A stretch of DNA of 54,120 nucleotides, taken from assembly GCA_035543015.1 (NCBI GenBank), contig DATKKG010000059.1, forward strand, positions 1-54,120. The letters are read 5' to 3'. Shown piece by piece: positions 1-8,196 of this stretch. The DNA is from DATKKG01 sp035543015 (GTDB taxonomy: Archaea; Thermoproteota; Nitrososphaeria; Conexivisphaerales; DTJL01). Each line of letters begins with the position of its first letter. Position 1 is the stretch's first letter. Below the pieces are notes generated by a model. It had not been told where the DNA came from. It saw only the letters and a program-made list of their open reading frames with translations, and did not search any database. The translations under genes and the position numbers were made by a program.

Positions 1-2
1 AG

Positions 3-443
3 ACTCGCAGCGCGTATCCTTGCGGAAGTGGGCTGCCCGTGCAGATGGCAGTCTTTGACGGCTATTACACGCCTTCCAACTTCTCCATGGCCGGAGAGCC
101 CATGCAGCTCGCCGATGTTTCCGTGACCGTGATGTGCTCCACCGCCAAACCATCGCCCAGCTCCATCGTAATCCTCCCTCGCAGCGGAATCGCATACGGA
201 GTGAGCAGCGTCTCTGCGCTGAACGGCCTGCCTTTTGCCACCAGCGCTTCACTTGAACACTGGTCCTGCTCCCCCCAAGGAGTGGGAGGGAGCGTTTGCA
301 GCACGGAAGCTGGCGCCAGCGGTTACTACGGCTCTGTGACCCTAACGGAGAATGGCCTCCGCCTCTTCCACTTTGGGCAGTACACGATAGCCGCAGTGGA
401 CATCTGGGGGGACACCGTCCTCGTCCACTTCACCGTGCAGTAG
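3..443 (+). CDS. exported or surface hypothetical protein, C-terminal part (5' end outside window)
   Basis: The reading frame is open from base 3 to the TAG at 441-443, with no stop before the window edge, so the gene starts upstream. An internal GTG at 39 is the first possible start but is probably not the real one. The visible 146 or so residues are Ser/Thr/Gly-rich, have several Cys, and alternate short beta-like stretches, which suits an extracytoplasmic domain. No family is recognised. The next 118 bases hold no gene. Confidence 0.55.
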   Translation, partial: TRSAYPCGSGLPVQMAVFDGYYTPSNFSMAGEPMQLADVSVTVMCSTAKPSPSSIVILPRSGIAYGVSSVSALNGLPFATSASLEHWSCSPQGVGGSVCSTEAGASGYYGSVTLTENGLRLFHFGQYTIAAVDIWGDTVLVHFTVQ

Positions 444-561
444 GCTGCATCCCAATTGAGACGCCGATTCTCCTCGGAGCTGCCCCAAGCCCACCCTCGA
501 TGCAAACCTATTCCTCACGAATCCAGGATTTGACAGCCTGACTGGCTCTTGCTGCCAACCG

Positions 562-858
562 ATGAGAAAGACGGCCAAGGCGGCCATAGCGTTCGCCATG
601 ATTCTGCTGGGGATAATCGTATTCGCCCCTGTGGTTTCTGTTCCAGTAAGAGAATGCGGGATTGCCAGCGCCAACGGCCCTCTTTCTGGGACTCTCAACG
701 AATACCGGTCAGTCACACTCTACCTCCTTGGTTTAGGTATCGCGATACCTCCGCCACCAGTGGCTCGACCTCATCTCGCTCTTCGCAGGTCCAGGCCCTC
801 GTCTGGGGAGTGTCACAGGAATTCAGGTCGGCTCCGCCGCTGCGTGGAACCTTACTGA
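562..858 (+). CDS. small membrane protein, paralogue of the 9993-10202 gene, running into repeat B
   Basis: ATG at 562. Residues 1-25 form a basic start plus one hydrophobic segment, followed by a conserved block reading FAPVVSVPVRECGIASANGP, then LYLLGLGIAIPPPP. The gene at 9993 has the same order (FAPVISVPVKECGIADANGP ... FGIGMVIPPP) and stops a few residues later. Here no stop follows the PPPP stretch and the frame continues through repeat B at 782-803, so the last 30 or so residues are probably translated intergenic sequence or mark a lost stop. Function unknown; the two copies look like a fairly recent duplication. Confidence 0.5.
   Translation: MRKTAKAAIAFAMILLGIIVFAPVVSVPVRECGIASANGPLSGTLNEYRSVTLYLLGLGIAIPPPPVARPHLALRRSRPSSGECHRNSGRLRRCVEPY
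782..803 (+). repeat. repeat B copy 1
   Basis: Near-consensus copy with substitutions in the 3' half (CCAGGCCCTCGTC). It lies inside the 3' end of the 562-858 frame. Confidence 0.65.
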
Positions 859-1340
859 TGCTTTGCCTGTTTAGAACTGTGCCTGCGCCTTTTGATTATC
901 TCGTATTTCTTTGCTCTTGCGAATGTCATTTTATGGTCCTTGCCATCTCTGCGATGGTTCCTTCAATCTAATAACGCTATGGGTGTATCACCGGGCTGAC
1001 ACCCTCGCTAGCCGCCTGCAGAGGGCCATTGCATCCGCTCTTCGCAGGTCCATGCCCTCGTGCCAGTGCCTTTTCCCCTGAGACAGCGCTCTAGGTCGAC
1101 AGGAGCCACGCGAGCACACCAAGGTGACCGTAGGGGCTGAAGGGGTCTTGCCTCTTCACTCCAATCCTGGGCGCAGGCGGCAAGGGCCGGATGACCGACG
1201 ATCCGCTGGACTTCCTTGGCTAGCCCTTTCTCCGCATGCGTTGTCCAGAGGATCTCAGGGAGGTCAGCAGTTAGAAAGGGCACCGCGAGGAACAGCGCCC
1301 CGACCGCCGCCAGATTCTGAACCCATCTGCGAATTCCGAC
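859..1340. other. gene-poor stretch downstream of the release-factor paralogue
   Basis: No gene is well supported. Repeat B lies at 1041-1062. On the minus strand, the frame continues open past the stop of the 1341-2585 gene down to 1008 and includes a hydrophobic stretch (about 1245-1310), but it has no convincing start and ends in the reverse complement of repeat B. Confidence 0.4.
1041..1062 (+). repeat. repeat B copy 2
   Basis: Copy with intact TTCGCAGGTCC and a diverged 3' half. No adjacent TATA box or gene on the plus strand. Confidence 0.6.
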
Positions 1341-2585
1341 TCAGCCAGGTCTGTATCTCAAGATGGCAGCAAAGCCTCCCAGTGCTGTGAGCTTTGCCTT
1401 CTCCTCTGATTCTGGTGATAACACCTCAACCCTTGCGTCCGTCCGTGAAGCCAAGTCCTCCAGGACATCTACTATGTCCTTTTCCTCCACTTCGTATTCG
1501 ACCGCGCCGCACCTCCCGCACGGGCTCGATATCATCTCCTGCTCAGTCTGGACCTTCCTGCCTTTGTCCACCATCTTCGCCTTTGACAGCTCGCATCTCT
1601 TGCACATTGCGACAACCTCGATCACGTCCGTGCTGTCCGTCACCAACACAACTTCCACTTCGCCGTTCTTGAGCGCGTTCACCACTGAATCCAGGCCGCT
1701 GACAGCCAGACCGTCCTTCTTGCCCATGTGCTCCAGAAGACGCTGCACGGATCTCTTGTCCCCCGGCACATTCATGTTCTTCAGCGCCCCGGATGACTTG
1801 TCAAGCACTTCTTTCACTCCCTCTCTGCCCGCCGACTGCGTATCGACACTGCCAAGAAGCACGTTCCTAAGCTCATGATCCAGATGGTCGCTAGTCAGGA
1901 AACCCTCTTTCGTCGGACCCGGTCCCCCAACTATCAGCGCAGTGACTTGGTGGCTCTCGAGAAATGCCTTCTTCGCATGCTCCGCGACCCGTCGGAAGAA
2001 GTGGGTGAGCTCCGTGTCGCGTTCTGCTTCGTACCTCCTTTGGTTCAACCCGCCCTTGTCGGACCTTCCCGGAATCCCTGACGTGATATCTCCGACCGGC
2101 TCGAAGCTGTCACCATCAAGTATGCCAAATCCGGCCTCCTTCGAATCCATGGCGATGAGCCCTACGACCCTCTTGTCTCTCAGCATAGCCCTCAGGGGCC
2201 CCAGGCTAAAATGGTCGTCAACCCTGTAAAGATAGGCGGCGATGGGCTCAGGCGGGACGACTTCCTCGACGTTCAGGAGCTCGCCTTCCGAACCTTTGGC
2301 GGCGAAGGTTCCGGCGAAAATTGCCAGCCCGTTCTCTGGAATCTCCTTCCTCTGCTTCAGGCGCTGGACCATCGCCTTGTGGGAGGCTTGAAGGCGTTCC
2401 CTGACGCTCTCGGATTTCATGGCAGCGTAATCGGGTTCGTCCTTGAGAATTGCGATCGTCTCGTCAATGGACTTCCCCCGAGGTATGTAGAAGGAGATGA
2501 ACTCCTTCCCCCTTCCTTCCTTGTCCGCCAGCCACGCTATGAGCTTGCTCAGCCTGTACCGTTCCAGGGAGTCAGAGCCTGCCAT
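1341..2585 (-). CDS. eRF1/aRF1-family protein lacking the NIKS, YxCxxxF and GGQ motifs
   Basis: 414 residues, the normal length for archaeal release factor 1, and colinear with it: N domain about 1-130, M domain 131-270, C domain with LIVGGPGPTKEGFL and a four-Cys zinc knuckle (C..C near 330, C..C near 355), ending GGFAAILRY. True aRF1 reads stop codons with NIKS and YxCxxxF and hydrolyses peptidyl-tRNA with GGQ. Here these are AMKS (55-58), YRVDDHF (120-126, Cys to Val) and GGL (178-180, in KGGLNQRR). The fold is therefore kept while decoding and catalytic residues are lost, so this is probably a paralogue working on ribosomes in rescue or regulation, with the real aRF1 elsewhere. A TATA-like ATAAATAC near 2627-2634 on the minus strand fits the ATG at 2585. 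Confident of the family; function is inference. Confidence 0.85.
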   Translation of the reverse strand: MAGSDSLERYRLSKLIAWLADKEGRGKEFISFYIPRGKSIDETIAILKDEPDYAAMKSESVRERLQASHKAMVQRLKQRKEIPENGLAIFAGTFAAKGSEGELLNVEEVVPPEPIAAYLYRVDDHFSLGPLRAMLRDKRVVGLIAMDSKEAGFGILDGDSFEPVGDITSGIPGRSDKGGLNQRRYEAERDTELTHFFRRVAEHAKKAFLESHQVTALIVGGPGPTKEGFLTSDHLDHELRNVLLGSVDTQSAGREGVKEVLDKSSGALKNMNVPGDKRSVQRLLEHMGKKDGLAVSGLDSVVNALKNGEVEVVLVTDSTDVIEVVAMCKRCELSKAKMVDKGRKVQTEQEMISSPCGRCGAVEYEVEEKDIVDVLEDLASRTDARVEVLSPESEEKAKLTALGGFAAILRYRPG

Positions 2586-2729
2586 TCAGGATCGCCACTC
2601 TCGTACTGATGCGGCAAGACTGCTTGTATTTATGATAGACGTTCTCCCTGATCAGCGGGTGCGGCGGGGACAAAGAAAGAACGAAGTATTTGAAGGCGAG
2701 CGTGCCAGCATAGCCGAGAGCAAGTCCCA

Positions 2730-4232
2730 TTGGACGAGTCGCCCGCGGCAATCAGCAGGGAGATTCCGGTCCAGGAGGGCCTCTCGCCCCAGGAAGTGCG
2801 TGGAATGGCCGACTTCATCAAGATGCACTATCTGGACGTCCGCCCGGGGCAGGCCGGCCACCCATACCGAGAGAGTTGGTCCGAGGACGAGGGCAGGATT
2901 GAGCTGTCCTGGAAGGTATCAATGCCCCCTGGCGTAACGCCGGCCGGAGTTACGCCCCCTGAGACCAACGCGCTCTTGTCCATAGGGCCCAGCTCCGTCT
3001 CCGTCTCGTTCTCGGACCAGGATGCCAGCGATGCGCAAGGGGTCAATGTCTGCTTGCGAGTGGCCGACGACATCGAGGTCCTGGTCGCCTCCTTTCTGAC
3101 GAACGCCAGGATGACCAGCCTCTACTTCGTCTTCTCCAGCGGGGCCGGTCAGGCCGCACTTGACGTCCCGAGCTCGTCCGAGGGGGTGTGGAGGGCGGCC
3201 ATGAAGAGGATCTTCACCGGGAACATGGTGAACCTCTACCTGCTGATCATGGCTGCCAGCTTCGTTCTATTCTACCTGCTGGGCGATATGGCGATATTCG
3301 CCGTCATCGGTATGCAGCTCCTGGTGTTCTTCTTCTCGGACCGGATTGCCCTCGGGGTGGGAAGGGTGCGCCCGACTGCGGGGAAACCGAAGGTGACCGT
3401 CGTCAGCGTTGGCGTCCCTCCTGCGAAGAAGAAGTGGGTCATGAAACATGCCAAGGACACGGCCCCGGACACCACCGAGCGGCTCGAGAAGGCGCTCGCG
3501 TTCGAGTCTCAGGATGAATCCCATGCGAAGGAAGCGGTGGAGGAGGCGCTTGCGAGCTCCGGTTTCAAGTTCCCCCCGGGGGAGGTCAGGATGATCACCA
3601 GGGACGTCTACGGCCTTGTCAAGGGGGTGGCGGACCGCTTCCGGCTCCCGGTCCCAAAGATCGTCATCATGAACAACATCGCCGCCAACGCTGCCGCGAC
3701 GGGCGTCTCACCGGGCCGGTCCGCCATCAGCATCACCGCGGGATCCCTGGAGGACCTTGACGACCCCGAGTTCTCCACTGTCGTGGGTCACGAAATGGGC
3801 CACATCAAGGGGCGGGACTCCCTCATTCTCTTTTCCTTGACGTTCTTCCTATACGTGGGGGGCTTCTACCTGTGGCTTCCGCTGCTGCTCTACCTGGGGC
3901 TCTACTACTATCTACTGGTCTTCGCCATAATCTACGGAGTGGGAAAGGTCCTTGAGACCAGGGCCGACACGGAGTCGGTCGTGAACCTGGGCCAGCCCGG
4001 CGTCCTGGCCGCGGCCCTCACCAACATAGGTTTCCGGCAGCTCTACTACGAACGCTACACCCCGGGCCTGAAGCTCCTCGACTGGCTGAAGTTCGACCCC
4101 CACCCTCCGATCTACTTCAGGATACAGAGGCTCTCCCGCATGGCTTCGACCGGAGCCGTCGTCAGGCACACCTTCCTCGTATCTCTCAGGGATTGCACCT
4201 TGGGCTTCCTCCGCGCCCTCGTCGGCCTCTAG
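2730..4232 (+). CDS. htpX: M48-family membrane zinc metalloprotease (HtpX-like)
   Basis: TTG start at 2730; a TATA-like GTATTTGAAG near 2686 lies the right distance upstream. 500 residues, longer than typical HtpX (about 290). The extra N-terminal 150 residues form a soluble domain of unknown role. Two hydrophobic segments follow (about 165-205), then the protease domain with zinc motif HEMGH at 354-358, two more membrane segments, and a downstream ETRADTESV that supplies the third ligand and helix of M48 enzymes. The family degrades misfolded membrane proteins with its active site facing the cytoplasm. Divergently transcribed from the eRF1-like gene. The N-terminal extension is the only unusual feature. 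Confidence 0.85.
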   Translation: MDESPAAISREIPVQEGLSPQEVRGMADFIKMHYLDVRPGQAGHPYRESWSEDEGRIELSWKVSMPPGVTPAGVTPPETNALLSIGPSSVSVSFSDQDASDAQGVNVCLRVADDIEVLVASFLTNARMTSLYFVFSSGAGQAALDVPSSSEGVWRAAMKRIFTGNMVNLYLLIMAASFVLFYLLGDMAIFAVIGMQLLVFFFSDRIALGVGRVRPTAGKPKVTVVSVGVPPAKKKWVMKHAKDTAPDTTERLEKALAFESQDESHAKEAVEEALASSGFKFPPGEVRMITRDVYGLVKGVADRFRLPVPKIVIMNNIAANAAATGVSPGRSAISITAGSLEDLDDPEFSTVVGHEMGHIKGRDSLILFSLTFFLYVGGFYLWLPLLLYLGLYYYLLVFAIIYGVGKVLETRADTESVVNLGQPGVLAAALTNIGFRQLYYERYTPGLKLLDWLKFDPHPPIYFRIQRLSRMASTGAVVRHTFLVSLRDCTLGFLRALVGL

Positions 4233-4530
4233 ATTCTCAGCGCGTCGCCCCCGCGGAGATGGCGGCTTTGGCTATCCACTAGGGAATCCCAGATGGCGTA
4301 CCTTCAGGGGACGCCATCACAATTCGTTTGGGCAATCATGAAAGGGAGAGAATCCCGGAGTGGCCTGCACGGCCCATGATGGATGGAACGACAACAAGAC
4401 TCCCCGCAAATGCCTACTTCCAGGTCGCTCGACGCATCGATCACACTGTGAGGGTGTGATTGGAATCCAAGGCTCAGATCCGTTCCGAGGTCCAAGCTCA
4501 CGTTCTTGCTACGCTGCCGGTGGACGACCT
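4233..4530. other. intergenic region with an inverted repeat and a diverged repeat B copy
   Basis: No gene is supported between the ends of the convergent htpX and arsC genes. It contains an inverted repeat TCACAC-7 nt-GTGTGA at 4441-4459 and a repeat B copy at 4483-4504. Confidence 0.4.
4483..4504 (+). repeat. repeat B copy 3 (diverged)
   Basis: About 17 of 22 positions match the consensus whose core is GGTCCAAGCCCACGCC. It lies 3' of arsC, not before a promoter. Confidence 0.55.
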
Positions 4531-4965
4531 CTAGTTCTCCGTAATGCCCCTAGTTTTGAGCCAGGCTTGCACCTTTTCGTCGATCTGGTTTCGAAGTTCC
4601 CGGAACTTGGCCAGCTTTTCCTCTTCTGTTCCCTGAAATGCCGCCGGGTCTTCGAAAGGCCAATACAGTCTTGTGCCCACGCCGGGTATGGTGGGACATC
4701 TTTCCTCTGACTCCGCACACAGCGTTATGACTATCCCGAAATGTGTCGTTCCAAGATATTGTTTCAATTCCTTCGGATACTGGCCGCTCAGGTCGTATCC
4801 CAATTCTCTCATGACTTCAATAGTGTACTGGTGAATGGGCCGAGGGTCAAAGCCAGCACTGTATACCTCAAATTGATTACCCGCATACTTCCTCAGGAAC
4901 GCCTCAGCCATTTGGCTCCGCGCGGAATTCCCTACGCATAGAAAGATGACTTTGGTCTTCTCCAA
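4531..4965 (-). CDS. arsC: arsenate reductase, thioredoxin-coupled ArsC type (low-molecular-weight phosphatase fold)
   Basis: 144 residues. The N-terminal P-loop CVGNSARS (C10, R16) is the CX5R motif of low-molecular-weight phosphatases. C83 and C90 in TLCAESEERC match the second and third catalytic cysteines of the thioredoxin-coupled ArsC family, which relay a disulfide as arsenate is reduced to arsenite. The PFEDPAAFQGTEEEKLAKFRELR stretch contains the usual family DP near the C-terminus. No ars operon partner lies nearby, so regulation is unclear. It stands at the edge of the repeat-B zone. Confidence 0.92.
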   Translation of the reverse strand: MEKTKVIFLCVGNSARSQMAEAFLRKYAGNQFEVYSAGFDPRPIHQYTIEVMRELGYDLSGQYPKELKQYLGTTHFGIVITLCAESEERCPTIPGVGTRLYWPFEDPAAFQGTEEEKLAKFRELRNQIDEKVQAWLKTRGITEN

Positions 4966-5103
4966 CCCCTAATCACAACCTCTCTTCACTGTCTGCGAGC
5001 ACTTCGATAAAAAGAGCTTTCCCAGAAACTTGTCGGTCGCAATGACCGTCGGCCAGCTTGATGTTATCGTTTTCTTTTCCGGCAGCAATAGACATCCAAA
5101 GGA

Positions 5104-5125
5104 GCCGCAGGTCCAAGCCCACGCC
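5104..5125 (+). repeat. repeat B copy 4
   Basis: Contains the full core GCAGGTCCAAGCCCACGCC. A TATA-like GGTTAAAGG near 5147 follows and then the ATG at 5181, so it sits in the promoter of the 5181-5930 gene. Confidence 0.8.
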
Positions 5126-5180
5126 TACAGCTGTTCCACTACCTAGGGTTAAAGGTGTAGACGTGCTACCCTCAATCTGG

Positions 5181-5930
5181 ATGAAGGTTAGCAGGCGACG
5201 AGCTGCTCTAGTGACTGGTTTCTTTGTTGCGACTATCCTGCTCCTTGCTTCGGTTCTCCCAATGAAGGATACGAGCAAGACAGTGATGATTCTTGCTCCC
5301 GCCAGTTCGATTGGCACGACCACCGTCTCCCTGCAGGGCAACTCGTTCGTCGAGTTCAAGCTGCTCGACATTTCGTTCCAGCTGCCCCAGAGCAAATCGG
5401 CCTGCCAGAGCCAGGGCCAGGACGAGCCTTGCTGGTCTAACGCCATCCTTTCGGGTAACTATTACGCGAACGCCAGCTCGCCGCTGTCGTCCCTCTACGT
5501 ATCGGTGAACGGAGTGGACAATGGTGGCATGGAATGGAACCTGGTCTCACCGTGGTTCACCCATACCTACTGCTCGGGAGGTCCCGGCCAGAACTGCACG
5601 ACCATAGTCTCCCCGAACGACAATCTCGTGACGACCCGAAACGACTCGTTCAGCATCAACGTGCCTAGTGGGGCGAACGGAAATCCGACCTTCTCAGCAG
5701 GCGAAAACTACTCCATCGTCCTTGTAGCCAGTTTTGAGGATGGGTCCAAAGCCACCACCTCCCTTTCGGTCATGGCTGTTAATGCAAGTGGTATGCCAGC
5801 GAATTGGTACATCCTGCCGTTGTCCTTGCTTGTTGTCTCGTTGGCAGCCGTCGTCTTGATAGTGTTACTCCTTCGTCGGCGAATCGCTCCAAGCTCAGAG
5901 AGTCTGCCACCATCAGGCAAGCCTACGTAG
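5181..5930 (+). CDS. membrane-anchored surface protein with N- and C-terminal transmembrane segments
   Basis: The frame is open from 5058, but codons before 5181 translate repeat B, and a TATA-like GGTTAAAGG near 5147 points to the ATG at 5181 (MKVSRRRAALVTGFF). Residues about 8-30 are hydrophobic (signal or anchor), and residues about 212-234 form a second transmembrane segment followed by a short basic tail. The 180-residue loop between is Ser/Asn/Thr-rich with paired cysteines and several N-glycosylation-type NxS/T sites, as expected outside the cell. No known domain. It has the same overall plan as other proteins in this repeat-B zone. Confidence 0.7.
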   Translation: MKVSRRRAALVTGFFVATILLLASVLPMKDTSKTVMILAPASSIGTTTVSLQGNSFVEFKLLDISFQLPQSKSACQSQGQDEPCWSNAILSGNYYANASSPLSSLYVSVNGVDNGGMEWNLVSPWFTHTYCSGGPGQNCTTIVSPNDNLVTTRNDSFSINVPSGANGNPTFSAGENYSIVLVASFEDGSKATTSLSVMAVNASGMPANWYILPLSLLVVSLAAVVLIVLLLRRRIAPSSESLPPSGKPT

Positions 5931-5940
5931 CGGATTCGTT

Positions 5941-5962
5941 TTCGCAGGTCCAAGCCCACGCC
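5941..5962 (+). repeat. repeat B copy 5, perfect consensus, in a promoter
   Basis: Exact consensus. Seven bases downstream lies the TATA-like GCATAAGA (5970-5977), 37 bases before the ATG at 6007. Confidence 0.85.
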
Positions 5963-5969
5963 TAGCATC

Positions 5970-5977
5970 GCATAAGA
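5970..5977 (+). promoter_or_regulatory. TATA box of the 6007 gene
   Basis: GCATAAGA, directly downstream of repeat B; the expected start of transcription near 6001 gives an almost leaderless mRNA. Confidence 0.6.
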
Positions 5978-6006
5978 AGGATGATAGTCTAGGCAGACAA
6001 CCAAGA

Positions 6007-6336
6007 ATGAATGTCAGAAGGAGGACTGTAGGCCTTGCCATCTTATCTCTAGGCCTGATTCTGGTCTTCCTTCTGGCTCCCATAGGCTTTCTCCCCACTC
6101 TAGGATATCCTCCAGGATCGGTTATGGGCGGTGCAACCGTCGTTTCTTGTGACCATGTCGTCTACAGGATAGACCGTCAACCCTCGCTCAGTGCAGCCCT
6201 GCTTGGATTCGGAGTAGTCCGGTTTGAGGTGGCCAAGTACTCACCTGAAGCCTGCAGCCGGATAGGCCCCCCTTACACAAGCACCTACTGCATCTGGACC
6301 TGGGACATCACGAACGTCACTCAGTATCTTCGCTGA
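6007..6336 (+). CDS. small membrane-anchored protein, paralogue of the 9577 gene
   Basis: 109 residues. A basic N-terminus (MNVRRRT) leads into one long hydrophobic segment (8-30) ending in FLP, then an extracytoplasmic stretch with several Cys and a C-terminus WTWDITNVTQYLR. The gene at 9577 has the same plan, with VYRI/IYRV in the middle and TWNVSEVYQYLSP at the end, so the two belong to one local family. Function unknown. It is controlled by a repeat B-TATA promoter; the ATG sits where a leaderless start is expected. Confidence 0.65.
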   Translation: MNVRRRTVGLAILSLGLILVFLLAPIGFLPTLGYPPGSVMGGATVVSCDHVVYRIDRQPSLSAALLGFGVVRFEVAKYSPEACSRIGPPYTSTYCIWTWDITNVTQYLR

Positions 6337-6395
6337 CAACTTTCTGGGTAGTTCCAAGCCTAAGACTTGGTTCTACTTCCGGTTCATTGACTTGC

Positions 6396-6626
6396 TTAGG
6401 AAGGCGCGGCTGCTCCGTCACCCTTCTTCACGAAAACTGCGAATCCCACGATTCCGGCATATGACCCGAAACTAGGTCTACCGACGTTTGGTACTATGGC
6501 TGTGGGTGACTCGCCATTTGCCTGGATTTCGTCAAGGAAACTGCCGAAGTCCTTTAGCTCATTCTCAAAGTTGGAGATATGATAGTAGTAGATTCTCCAG
6601 GCCTTCCCGTCATAATAGATCCCCAT
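6396..6626 (-). CDS. hypothetical protein, 76 residues
   Basis: ATG at 6626; a stop lies a few codons upstream in frame, so this is the full frame. The sequence begins MGIYYDGKAWRIYYYHISNF, has a charged middle and a more hydrophobic C-terminal third (SYAGIVGFAVFVKKG). Composition is protein-like and it does not overlap another gene, but no family is recognised. It is one of the few minus-strand genes in the repeat-B zone and has no repeat B copy upstream of it. Confidence 0.4.
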   Translation of the reverse strand: MGIYYDGKAWRIYYYHISNFENELKDFGSFLDEIQANGESPTAIVPNVGRPSFGSYAGIVGFAVFVKKGDGAAAPS

Positions 6627-6720
6627 CTCACACTCAACTCCGAGATGTCAGAATGGCGTGTGCAACTTATCCCTTTCTTGAGGCTGGTACGACATCGAAA
6701 CACATCATCTCACTCATTTC

Positions 6721-6742
6721 TTCGCGGGCCCAAGCCCACGCC
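6721..6742 (+). repeat. repeat B copy 6, in a promoter
   Basis: TTCGCGGGCCCAAGCCCACG plus CC, 19-20 of 22 matches. A TATA-like ACTTAAGA at 6749-6756 lies six bases downstream, 42 bases before the ATG at 6791. Confidence 0.8.
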
Positions 6743-6790
6743 CAGCATACTTAAGAGACAAAGATGACAAGTCTAGGCTGGCTCTGAGGA

Positions 6791-7288
6791 ATGGAGGTAG
6801 GGGTCAATTTCAGCAGCAGGTACCTGCAACCGATCGCGATCCTAATCCTAGCAGTGCTCGTCGGGTCCCTTCTTACCATGGGCCTAATTCTGGCCTGGTT
6901 TCCACATAGTCAGACGCCAGCCCTTGATTCTGCTTTTGCGTTCTTGTTTCTGGGTTCAGCAATTGCTTTCGTTCCAGTTGCGCTAGCAGTTCGTCATCTA
7001 GACATGAGATCTGAACTCGCAGACTTGGCGTTTTCAGATAAGGAGAAGCTCATCACGTTGGGACTAGAGAGTGGCCAAAGACAGATCTCCGTAAGACCGA
7101 AGGGAGCCAAGATGCTTGGTCGGCTTACCCTGAACGTGAAGACCGGCCTGGTTTCCTCGGTGAGGCTGGATTTCTCCGACCCCCTAGACCTTGCCAAGAC
7201 GTACACATACATCGAAGGCAAGCCACCGGTGCCCGGCCCATCAGCCCGCCTAGACATGTGGCTGGAGCAACACCTGCATCGTACATGA
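6791..7288 (+). CDS. membrane protein with two transmembrane helices and a cytoplasmic C-terminal domain
   Basis: 165 residues. Transmembrane segments at about 14-36 and 46-66 form a hairpin, followed by a soluble domain (about 70-165) rich in charged residues (SDKEKLITLGLESGQRQISV, later GRLTLNVKTGLVSSVRLDF) that is probably cytoplasmic. No known family. The ATG at 6791 lies 42 bases after a repeat B-linked TATA element. Confidence 0.65.
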   Translation: MEVGVNFSSRYLQPIAILILAVLVGSLLTMGLILAWFPHSQTPALDSAFAFLFLGSAIAFVPVALAVRHLDMRSELADLAFSDKEKLITLGLESGQRQISVRPKGAKMLGRLTLNVKTGLVSSVRLDFSDPLDLAKTYTYIEGKPPVPGPSARLDMWLEQHLHRT

Positions 7289-7375
7289 GTCCTCTCCAGT
7301 GGTCTGCAGGGGTCTTTCCACTCCCTAGCTATCCCTCTCAACAAATCTAGAAACACCATGCCTAACTTCAGTTTC

Positions 7376-7397
7376 TGAGCAGGTCCAGGCCCACGCC
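7376..7397 (+). repeat. repeat B copy 7, joined to a diverged repeat A
   Basis: TGAGCAGGTCCAGGCCCACG plus CC. Just upstream, 7350-7371 (GAAACACCATGCCTAACTTC) resembles the repeat A core at 13091, giving a composite unit like those at 9490-9536 and 22858-22927. Confidence 0.7.
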
Positions 7398-7419
7398 CAA
7401 CTCAGAATCAGAGAGAAGC

Positions 7420-7587
7420 CTAGAGGACCGCAATCCCCAAGAAGGCTGGGAAGGCGGATACATCCAGGACGACAGCTAGACCGACGACCGCGCCTCTGAA
7501 CAGGAATGGCGTGTCTGATGAGAAGACGCTCGGTGCAAGAGCGACCCAAGACGCAGAGCGGGCGGAGAGAGGCCCTGCTACTCCTTC
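7420..7587 (-). pseudogene. possible remnant of a small membrane protein gene
   Basis: A 55-codon frame on the minus strand has a membrane-like end (FRGAVVGLAVVLDVSAF, then FLGIAVL and stop) but no ATG, GTG or usable TTG start before a stop at 7588-7590. It overlaps the end of the cupin gene by ten bases. It could be the 3' remnant of a gene of the kind that fills this zone, or chance. Confidence 0.25.
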
Positions 7588-7952
7588 CTAAGCTCCGACA
7601 GATTCCGCGCCACGACTTCGTCGGTCGCGGCCATCTCGTCCTCCGGGCTGAACTCTAACCACTCCGTCCCGGCGTCCGTCACGGTTGTATGCCCGGGGGC
7701 CATGTAATAGGAATCGCCCGTGTTGAGCACCTCTTCATGGTCGGTGTATCTGACTAGCTTCCTGCCCTTCAAGATCATGCCCCAGTGTGGTACCGGGCAC
7801 CTGTCACCGGGCAGGCCTTTGAAGGCGGGGGCCATGTCAAGCGTCTCGTGACATACTATCATGGCCACACGCATCCCTCCCCACTTGGTCTCGCGAATCG
7901 TAATCTCCTTTTCATCCGTGGTCTTCGGCATGTCTACCATCGAACCCTTCAT
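7578..7952 (-). CDS. cupin-domain protein
   Basis: 124 residues. A beta-rich body with WGMILKGRKLVRYTDHEEVLNTGDSYYMAPGH contains the G(X)5 turns and the GDSYYMAPGH segment typical of the second cupin motif. The metal-binding set is only partly present, so catalysis is uncertain; it could be a sensor or isomerase-like protein. On the minus strand a TATA-like TCATTTAGCT near 7979 predicts transcription beginning at about 7952, so the first ATG is chosen and the mRNA is leaderless. A repeat B copy lies farther upstream at 8147-8168. Confidence 0.65.
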   Translation of the reverse strand: MKGSMVDMPKTTDEKEITIRETKWGGMRVAMIVCHETLDMAPAFKGLPGDRCPVPHWGMILKGRKLVRYTDHEEVLNTGDSYYMAPGHTTVTDAGTEWLEFSPEDEMAATDEVVARNLSELRKE

Positions 7953-8146
7953 AGGCCATCGTTTCTGGGTCGAAGCTAAATGAGTTGCGATGATTCTCCA
8001 AATGAGGGGTTATCTGAAGGTTCCGCCGGGGTGAATCCTTCTCTTGAATACAGGCTGAAAGAGCTCTATCACATTTGGGAAGGGAACCTGGCTCCGACGC
8101 CCTGATATGCGGCCATCACGTACGCCATTATCTGGTGGTGTTTCTC

Positions 8147-8168
8147 CGAGCAGGTCCAAGCCCACGCG
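8147..8168 (+). repeat. repeat B copy 8
   Basis: CGAGCAGGTCCAAGCCCACG core present. It lies between the 3' end of the UbiA gene and the start of the cupin gene, both on the other strand. The 244 bases 7953-8196 hold no other feature. Confidence 0.75.
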
Positions 8169-8196
8169 CCACAGATCCCGGCAGATGACCATTTCC

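Noticed and set aside
1124..1390. 88-codon plus-strand frame
   Set aside because: Low-complexity Arg/Pro/Ser composition, overlaps the end of the eRF1-like gene on the other strand.
4441..4459. Inverted repeat TCACAC-7-GTGTGA as an ArsR operator
   Set aside because: It lies at the 3' end of arsC, about 500 bases from its start, so it cannot regulate initiation there; left as an unexplained dyad.
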